The notes beneath the pieces are model-generated. The model saw only the letters and a list, made by a program, of their open reading frames with translations, made no database searches and was not told the DNA's origin. A stretch of 64,000 nt of DNA. Origin: Vanessa cardui (Eukaryota; Arthropoda; Insecta; Lepidoptera; Nymphalidae). Below are positions 56,252 to 64,000 of this stretch, in pieces (position 1 is the first letter of the stretch; the number at the start of each line of letters is the position of its first letter). The stretch spans positions 11,038,501 to 11,102,500 of the forward strand of contig NC_061124.1 in assembly GCF_905220365.1 (NCBI RefSeq), in the 5' to 3' direction. Position numbers and translations under genes: made by a program.

Positions 56252-56352
56252 ACAGCCTGTAAATTCCCACTGCTGGGCTAAAGGCCTCCTTTCCCTTTGA
56301 GGAGAAGGCTTGGAACACATTCCACCACGCTGTTCCAATGCGGGTTGGTGGA
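56252..56352 (-). repeat. SINE fragment, family 1 (3' end)
   Basis: 'acaacaacagcctgtaaattcccactgctgggctaaaggcctcc' through 'ccaatgcgggttggtgg' is nearly identical to 43905-44003. A (CAA)n run at its left edge is the oligo-TTG tail of the SINE. Confidence 0.85.
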
Positions 56353-56635
56353 AATCCTTCTTATGTCCTTAATATGTCCCTTGAAATTTTTGTTGTTCAC
56401 ATTCTACGTGGTTTAAAATTTTTGTGGATTAATATCGAGTCGACCACTAAAAAACTATCATATCGAATAATTCTCAGTGGCCGCAAGAATTCTAGAGACA
56501 TTCAGTGTGTACATGTAAAGTAGATGATACTGGTCTGAGCTCCTACGGGTAGTTTCCTTTTTGCCTTCCTACCAAATTATGAGAGTGATGGAATTTGTGT
56601 TTATGCACACACTTGGCCGCAGTGCCTGAAAATAT

Positions 56636-56890
56636 CAAATCAAATCAAATCAAAATACACTTTATTGTACACCAGTAAAAAAAAAACACATATACACGGT
56701 TAGATGAAAGATGTACAAGAGGCAGCCTTATCGCTAACACAGCGATCTCTTCCAGGCAACCTTAAGGTAGAGGAAAAGAGATATAGAAAGAGGTAGGGGT
56801 GTACAGAGCAGATATAAACATAATAAATAAATACAGTGTAATATTAATATATTAGAATAAATAAATAAATAAATAAAATAATGAACAGTA
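56636..56890 (-). repeat. LINE 3'-end fragment with (TAAA)n
   Basis: 'atcaaatcaaatcaaatcaaaatacactttattgtacacc' is a LINE 3' terminus in minus orientation. It continues with 'gcagccttatcgctaacacagcgatctcttccaggcaacc' and ends near a TAAA-type microsatellite at 56845-56878. Confidence 0.75.
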
Positions 56891-58270
56891 CATGATATCT
56901 ATAATGCATACATATATGTATCTATCTAATTAAATTCAAATTATAATATACAAAAATGAAATTAATGTCTCGCGAAAGGAAAAAAAAACAAAATAATTAA
57001 TTAGTAAATAATTCTATTAAGTATCATATGAAATATAATAATAAAATTATACTAAAAATGCCAGAATTCAATCATGATTATGATTTACCAATTTAAAATA
57101 GTTTTCAAACTAATGGATGTAGATTTTGTTGCAATTACTTAGTGACAGATAACTTTGGGTGCAAGTGGATTATATACTTTTTACATCATAAAACTTGCAT
57201 TTAGCTCATGGAGTCCCTCAAACAAATTATAGGTCTCAAGTAATAGTATATGAATGCTATTTTTTAGTTAGTGTTTATAAGTACCATTACGAAAAAATAT
57301 ACGATGTGATATGGATTTCTTCTAAACGGAAAACAACAAATATGTTATTGAATGTTTGATTTACTAGAACCTACTAATGTGGGACATATCGTCTATAGAA
57401 AATACGACTGTTGATTCTATGTTATTTAACATTATTTACTGTATAAAAAATGTACAGTAAATTTTAATTCAATATTTCTTTCACTCAAATAATAATTGGC
57501 TCACAGTTTGCCTGATTGCTTGACGTTTACCGTTACTAGCGTATTCCCTTAAGGGTCGTAGCGTGAACGTATTAATATTGCCTAAGTCATTTTACTAATG
57601 TATTATAATATTCAATTTTTGGAAATGAAAAAAAAAAACTTTATACAATTTAGTCATAAAATGATCCTAATGAAATAAATTACGTAGATCGTTTGTATTT
57701 TTTTATATTAATATGAAAGGAATTTAATTTAAATTTAAAGGAAACAAGGTACAAAATGTAATTCCAAGGTAAATCGTTAATGTAAAATACGACAGACGAG
57801 AAACTGATAAGTGATTCAACCTAAAACACAAGTTTGGAATTGCATGAGAAGTTAATGGCCAAGTCTAGTTAAAGTGCTATTTACACATCGGGACTTAATT
57901 GCCATCTCGTGAAGTTTTCTCTGAGGGAACATTGCGTGTATTCCATCTTGGAAACATGTTTGTTAAGTGTGAACCATAACCTCATTTTTACTTTGCGTAT
58001 GAATATCATAAGACGTTATGAACAGAGGCACTTTTATAAATGTGCCGCCTTGAGGCTGAAACAAGTTGTAGCCTACGTTGTAATTCTTCCCAAACCAAAA
58101 AATATATATTGAATGTATTTTAATATACATAACTAGTATCTATAAGTAGTATCTTCGCGTGTGAATTCATATACATTTTAATTATAATTTTATATAACAC
58201 AAGCTTTATAATTGTCTCATCAACGATTGCTGGGAACAATATAAGCTTTACGAACTCATTGGACATTCTT
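56891..58270. other. Intergenic
   Basis: AT-rich, no gene recognised; the 67-codon frame at 57909-58112 has no motif. Confidence 0.5.
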
Positions 58271-58275
58271 ATATT

Positions 58276-58320
58276 CAGTATATTCCAATTCGAAAAAGAA
58301 CATTGAATTAGAATATACTG
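58276..58320. repeat. Hairpin with 16-bp arms
   Basis: Arms 58276-58291 (cagtatattccaattc) and 58305-58320 (gaattagaatatactg) pair with a single mismatch around a 13-base loop. Confidence 0.65.
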
Positions 58321-58882
58321 ATGATTTTGTACAAAATAATGATATTTGAAAAAGTAAATTGCTTTTCTACAGAAACTATTTCTGTAGGAACGACTGGAAT
58401 ACAGCTATCGAGTCATTTGTCTCGCGCCACTTAAAGATTATCGGCAGGCAGGATTTTTCTGTAATATATGCGATATATTAAGAGTATGAGATTGTTTTTC
58501 AGAAATAGTCAGGTGGCAGTTGTTAAATGATTTTATTCCACATTTAGTAAATTTACTAAAGTTCATCTCAAGTTATAGCAATGATAGTATTTATTAAAAA
58601 GAAAAAGTATTCATTTAAATACGTTTATTACATTAGGACTTCATATATAACGTCCCGATAGCATACGAAAGCGATCCCTTATCACTCGCTAAAGAGACTG
58701 AGAGGTCTCACTGGTAAGAGGTACCACTGGTTTTTTGGTGATAATTAAGGATTAAAGTTATAAATATTAAAAAAAATCTTTAGGACCGACATGACTTACG
58801 CACAAGACGGTACGGTAAGATGTTACCGTAATTTTTGCGTACTGTAAAACGGCTGATAATGTTTTAGTAACTTCAACTTTGT

Positions 58883-59210
58883 CTAACGGTTAGATTAGGC
58901 CGCATCCAAGGCTTTAGGTTCAAATGCAAAGTCAGCCCGATAAAAAATATTGGTTTAAAGTAGCAGCCCTGAGTCTGGAAGTTGGGAGTATACAATTGTG
59001 TGTCTCTAAAAGCACGTAACGTCGTTGTTTCTGTGCTTGAACTATTTCCAGTCGTGTCGTATTTGTTTTCATATCGGGTTATGAGTGTGAGAGAATGGGG
59101 AGTGTCCTTGTATTTAGGCACACACTTGTGCACTGTAAAATATCCTGCGTTGGCGATGCTTCCTTTGCCGCCATGATCGAAATTGGTCTGACCGACATCA
59201 TCATTAGTGA
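58883..59210 (+). repeat. tRNA-derived SINE, family 3
   Basis: The head 'aacggttagattaggccgcatccaaggctttaggttcaaatgcaaag' keeps a B-box-like 'ggttcaaatgc'. The body has 'agtcagcccgataaaaaatattggtttaaagtagcag', 'caattgtgtgtctctaaaagcacgtaa', 'atcgggttatgagtgtgagagaatgggg', 'ggcacacacttgtgcactgtaaaatatcctgcg' and ends 'cgaaattggtctgaccgacatcatcat'. This is a lepidopteran SINE type I recognise by wording. Both open frames across it are spurious. Confidence 0.75.
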
Positions 59211-61110
59211 GCAAGATTTTTATTTATAACGTTTTCATTTTGAATACTTAGCTAAATGAAATATAATCGAAGTCGATTTAATAAAATTGATAAATATATA
59301 TCCACGTGATAAGTGTGCTTAAAATGTTCTTCCTAAAGTAAATTTAGAAATAATACGGCACAAAAATTGAAAAGAAATAAGGGTGGAGGCGTCGTGAGCT
59401 ATCAGCTACATGTCTTTGCGATGAGATTGGAAAGATCCGCCTATCCTACTTTATGCGACATTCACTCTTATCATGGATTTGTTTCGGTTCGTATTATTTC
59501 TTATTCTACTTAATTTTATATAATATAGACTAACACAAAGGCACCACATACGGCTTATAGAATGTCTTAGAATACAACACACGTATGTATGACATATATA
59601 ATTTATAAAATGAATGATTAGATTTTGCGAACTGACGCTTTAATTTGACATTTAATTTTATTATTTCAAGGGGTTTCTTATAAAAAATTGAAAATCGTCA
59701 TGTATAAAGATTCAATTGCGAATTTGAAGCTTCCACCAGTGGGTAACGTAGTTTCTATGGAGAAGAATGGCTAGAAAGTCAATAGGCACTCTTTTATTCA
59801 ATTAAAATATAAAAAAAATACGTTCTGAATGATATGACATAATGCACGAATACGAATCGCATGAATTTTCAACATCAATATATTATTATTGTATTGTGTT
59901 TTTGTCTCAACTGTTTAAGATTTTTTTCTTAATGGTTCTTCTTAATTGAGTTATCACGTACAGCCGATCTGGCAAAAGTTTCAGGCACACGACTGTCAGC
60001 GAACAACTTGCCTCATGCTGACTGTGTGAACCAAGAACTAATGTTCACGTTGTAACATCTCGTTAAAATGATACAAGTTAAAGACAACCTTAAAAGTTTA
60101 CGCTTAAAACAATTTATAAAAAATAAGTATAAAATATATAAGCCTTGGTAACTAAAACGAAAATCTATTTTTTCCTCAAAAACCATTAACGTCGTTGGCT
60201 GGTCTTGTTTACCTATAATCTTCGTAATAACGTCGCCAGTCTCATGAGAATTTCGGTTTTCTTTTCATCTGTAATTAAATAACAATTTCTTGTGTGTAAT
60301 GTTTCATTTTTTATTTTTTCTAACATGACATTTTTTTGCCTTCTTTGAATAAACTAAAATGAAATATTCATTTTAGGTAATGTCGGCTTGTCCTCGATGG
60401 GTTGCTAAGCCATTCTTCTGATTGTAAAACTCTGCTGAGGCTGCTGGCCAATATTTTTATATATTTTGAAAATATACCATTTATATAGAACCTTATTCTT
60501 TTTTTTTGTAGCATATCTACAAAACGTTTAGTTACTTGTTAATAAATATAAGTGACTACTTTATTCGTACGCTTCATTGTACGATATTTAAGCAAATCTA
60601 AAATAGTGATAACATTAATTTTATATATATTTTTAAATTAATAATATTTGTTTTTATTATCTGTGCTACTTGAGATGGTAACACGACGAAAACACACGAC
60701 GTGAATGAGTTTTTTTGTTTATGTGGGGCCCGCATTTCCTCACAAGCAAACCTAATTCGGCTCTATTAGTGAATAATTCCTTGCCCTGTGAACAAACCAG
60801 ATCTCAGTGCACTCATGAATCAAGTTGAGACGTCTCCTTGTATCGATAACAGGGCAATCAGTCTATTACGCAAATTAGACCCTTTATTGCATCTAATACG
60901 ACAATTTAGTTTCTCAATATTAAAGTTTTCCCATCCTTATTAATTCTAATGACATTTTGATGGTGCTATTAGCTTTAAACAGTATTATTAAAGTATTAAT
61001 AATTTCTGATTTCAGTTTTAACATTTCCTACAAGTTGCTGCCTGCAGTATTGCCTGCGTTTATGAGATTGGTTATCAGAGGTTTGGCATTAAATAAATAA
61101 ATCAAGGCTG
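59211..61110. other. Intergenic
   Basis: No coding region or RNA gene recognised in this AT-rich stretch. Confidence 0.5.
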
Positions 61111-61205
61111 GTTCAAATTTTATCAATTTCAGTTCATTTGTTTGACCATGAAAGAGTAGGAAACAGATGAACATAGTAACTTTCGCATTGATAATGTTAG
61201 TATCG
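61110..61205 (+). repeat. Interspersed repeat tail (same class as 11811 and 44806)
   Basis: 'ggctggttcaaattttatcaatttcagttc', 'gaccatgaaagagtaggaaacagatgaacatagtaactttcgcattgataatgttag' follows the standard order of this tail. Confidence 0.55.
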
Positions 61206-61504
61206 ATATAATGGATTTTGGTATTTTCGAGTTTTTTTGATTTACCGGACGGATAACCATGATAGTTGACACGTGTGTATATGTATTTTGTTCACGGCAA
61301 AAATTTTTATATTTTACTTTGTTCTAACTCGCCCCTAACAAGCGCTGCAGCACATTTGATATTGTTCAACCGAACGCTATGAATATTGGTTATACATAAG
61401 ACAAAGTTTTCATTTTTAGTGCCATTTCTGTTATAGTCCTAAGGTTTATGTATATTATGTTTGTATTGTACAATAAAGTATATCAATATTAACAACGACA
61501 TCTT

Positions 61505-61650
61505 CAACTCACTTCACAATTCACTTCTCAAACCGGAACACAGTAATACTGTGTACCGCTGGTGGTCAAATATCTGATGCGTGAATAGTCCTGATATAAT
61601 ATACTTGCTTACTAGACGACCCTGCAAAAAGCCCTAATACCTTAATCATT
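61505..61650 (-). repeat. Diverged SINE-like copy, family 2 (head part)
   Basis: 'ctcaaaccggaacacagtaatactgtgtaccgctggtggtcaaatatctgatgcgtgaat' and 'ccctgcaaaaagccctaataccttaa' match the head half of 54291-54600 in order. Confidence 0.65.
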
Positions 61651-62071
61651 ACCTCATTACTCAGGAATGCAGAAAAAGTCGAGACTTTTTTAATTTTTTA
61701 AGAAACATATTATTTACGGGTTAAAAAAAACCTCGAAACAGTTTATATATCAAGAAATGGAATTTAAATTAACATTTTGGCGTCAAAGTGTAAAGCTCCA
61801 CACATATCACTACGGGTGGTCTGATATTTGAAATAACCTCCTTAGTCCTTAATGTTATTTTTAATTTATTTATTTTTGTTTATCTTTATATATGTATATA
61901 TTGTTGTGAACGAGCGTACTTCGTTGAAGTATGTACCTAAAGGGCTAGACTGATTTTGATGAATTTTTGTTTTTGTATTTGAGATGAACCCTGGATAGTT
62001 TGGAATCGATTCATTATTATTATTATCACATTATATATGTTGACTGACATAAAAATAAAGTAAGTAAAGTA

Positions 62072-62162
62072 ACAGCCTGTTCATTTGCCACTGCTGCGAT
62101 AAGGCCTCCTCTTCCATTAAGGAGACGGTTTGGAACATATTCCACCACGCTGTTCCAATATT
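62072..62162 (-). repeat. SINE fragment, family 1
   Basis: 'aacagcctgttcatttgccactgctgcgataaggcctcctcttcc' through 'tattccaccacgctgttccaat' is a family 1 3'-end fragment with scattered changes. Confidence 0.75.
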
Positions 62163-62844
62163 AAAAAAATAAGTAGATAAAGCCGTAAATCGCTTAAATG
62201 AAAGTACTAAAAGTAAAGTTAATATCACTGTGAAAATTTAGCTCTGTCGTTTAATTTTCGCTTGTTTATGTTAGCATTTCATAATATATTCGCTGTCATC
62301 TCATTTCGCAACGCTTTAATCCACTCAAAGACAAACGCATAGAATTCGCTAATCTATGATCTAAACTCGAAAATGGATTTTCAGTGCAATGCGGTGTCAG
62401 CGCTAGATTTATTTGAATCTGGAACGGTTGAGCCGTAAAATTGGCTTGAAAGGTTCACATGCGGTAATCAAATTGCATAATTAATTGAACCAGTTCCAAA
62501 GTAATACGATTTCGTCCGAAGCGCCGTTGAATTTAACACTTATCAAATAGGAAACTATTCTATATATAAATATACAACATGGGTTTATTAAGGTGAGGTA
62601 AAAATATGGGGTAATAATAGAGAGCTAATAATATGTGTTTTCATTAGTATATAATAAATTCACTTCGCTTCAAAAGTAATTTAGACAAGTAGAAATTAAA
62701 ATGAGTTTCTCTATAATAATATTTAAATACGAATTCTTAGAAACAACTCACGCTTTTATAATTAAAACAGTATGCATATAATTATATTTATTACTTGAGA
62801 ACATATATATAATACATATGTACATGTATTCCAATTACATTTTA

Positions 62845-62970
62845 CAAGTAAGTGACAGTCTGTATTTCACTGCTAGGTACAGGCGTTCCCTTCTGTTAAA
62901 GAAAAGCTTTTGAGCTTATTCCAATACGATGTTTAAGCGCAGATTTATAAATACAAATACTACACATCCA
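62845..62970 (-). repeat. Degenerate SINE fragment, family 1
   Basis: 'gacagtctgtatttcactgctaggtacaggcgttcccttctgtt' and 'gcttattccaatacgatgtttaagcgcag' follow family 1 order with many substitutions. Confidence 0.5.
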
Positions 62971-63084
62971 TACACTATAAAATACAAGAACTTTCTGTTG
63001 CGCTTACCAGGTTTGCTTGACATGAGTCCGCCATTAATGTATTCTTAGTTATCTATATACAGTTTTTTTTTGTACAATATTTCT

Positions 63085-63303
63085 TGTTGTTATATTTATA
63101 TGCGTATATATTAAATAAATAAATTTTAGACAACATCACATACATTCTGATCCCAATAACGACGGTACCATAAACACCCAGACACAAGATAACATAGTAA
63201 ACTAACGAACTTTATCAACATCATCGGCCGGGAATCGAACCCGGAACCTCGGAAAGGCGTGGCCATGAAAACTGGTGAACACTACGCGATCACGGAGTCG
63301 ATA
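63085..63303 (-). repeat. tRNA-derived SINE, family 4
   Basis: On the minus strand it starts 'cgactccgtgatcgcgtagtg' and has the B box 'gggttcgattcccggcc' (about 63228-63244). It continues 'gtgtctgggtgtttatggtaccgtcgttattgggatcagaatgtatgtgatgttgtc' and ends in an 'atttatttattta' tail. The wording matches a SINE very abundant in nymphalid butterflies (possibly Metulj, from memory). The head is too altered for a functional tRNA. Confidence 0.75.
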
Positions 63304-64000
63304 TAGATATAGTCGGATCGTCAATATTATCTAGAGAATTGAAAAAATATAGAATAAATATTCACTTTGGTTAAAACGTACAAAGATATAGACGTAGTTT
63401 AGAATGTCCAACCTTAAATCTAGAGAGCTTAATGAAAGCGTTACAGTCTCGTTCAGCGGTGCCGTGCGGTGTTGGTAAGCAGATTTATTTGCGTCTCGTG
63501 CCGCAGCGAATCTAGAACGGACTGTGAAATTAGCAAAACAAGAACGGGATTATCAAGAATATTTTATACATACATTTTATAATTGTCAAAACTAACTAAT
63601 ATTAAAAATTCGAGAGCGTTTGTTTGTTACGATTCTATTCTTAACTGCTCAAAAGAAAAAGTTACAAAAAAAGATATCGAAATTGAGGGCGGAAACTAGT
63701 TTTTACTTAATTAATGTAAGATAATTAAAACATATAAAAGTGACGAATAATGTAAATGGCGTTATAAAATTAATTTGACAAAAAAAAGTGTTTTTTCTCG
63801 TCCAAGGATAGAGAGTTTTCGCAATTACGGCATAATCAGATATGGTAACACTTTTTTTATTATAACATGTTATTTGGCCTAAACTAGCTTAATAAGTTTG
63901 CAGTACGAATTATGATTAGTGATTATTAAAAAATTTTTAGATCATATAAAAATTTAAAGATAACTGTTCGCGCCTACGATTTTTATTTTAATAATATCTG
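63304..64000. other. Intergenic end of window, with a possible 5' exon
   Basis: Mostly AT-rich. At 63445-63530 there is a GC-richer patch, 'tctcgttcagcggtgccgtgcggtgttg' followed directly by 'gtaagcag', which looks like a splice donor. This might be a non-coding first exon of a gene running off the right edge. The support is weak. Confidence 0.3.

Noticed and set aside
58873..59214. 113-codon minus-strand open frame
   Set aside because: It is the antisense of a tRNA-derived SINE (family 3).
63225..63303. Possible tRNA gene on the minus strand
   Set aside because: The B box is good, but the D arm and anticodon region do not fold as a tRNA and the sequence continues into a SINE body.
1..64000. 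CRISPR arrays, bacterial operons, phage or plasmid functions
   Set aside because: No regularly spaced repeats or prokaryotic gene organisation; the sequence is an animal nuclear genome.

Overview
The window is AT-rich nuclear DNA from an insect, most likely a lepidopteran and perhaps a nymphalid. The evidence is spliced genes with short canonical GT/AG introns, several tRNA-derived SINE families and LINE tails of types I associate with butterflies and moths, a CsRn1/Kabuki-type Ty3/gypsy element, and insect orthologues of known proteins. The species assignment is inference, because no search could be run.

Layout, left to right. 0-3.4 kb: repeats, no gene. 3.4-5.1 kb (+): a three-exon gene for a secreted low-complexity protein with three Asn/Gly-rich repeats and a frameshifted fourth repeat behind the stop. 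6.06-7.7 kb (-): decayed hAT (ZMYM1-like) transposon. 8.87-18.14 kb (+): an 11-exon gene for a 2138-residue CEP295/Ana1-like centriole protein. 18.5-19.6 kb: inverted-repeat element. 20.96-27.6 kb: two HIG1-domain genes (-) flanking a beta-carbonic anhydrase (-) and PTPA (+). 30.6-35.4 kb (-): the Rag GTPase RagA/B, with a mariner relic in its last intron. 36.2-38.25 kb (+): the ribosome-rescue GTPase HBS1, divergent from RagA. 38.3-47.0 kb: intergenic with SINEs and other repeats. 47.03-52.46 kb (+): a complete gypsy retrotransposon whose two 681-bp LTRs read as identical, with intact gag and pol and an ATAT target duplication. 52.5-64 kb: intergenic with SINEs, LINE fragments and hairpins.

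The host genes are housekeeping genes: mitochondrial (HIG1 proteins, probably beta-CA), PP2A activation (PTPA), TORC1 nutrient sensing (RagA), ribosome rescue (HBS1) and centriole assembly (Ana1). Two pairs are head to head over short shared upstream regions: beta-CA/PTPA (358 bp between start codons) and RagA/HBS1 (772 bp). All splice models were built by hand from reading frame and GT/AG sites, and every exon set sums to an intact frame. I found no bacterial-type operon, CRISPR array or obviously new enzymatic system. The least explained items are the secreted repeat protein, the cysteine clusters in the Ana1-like protein, the TGACA/TGTCA palindromes near several gene starts, and the stop-start gag/pol junction of the young gypsy element.
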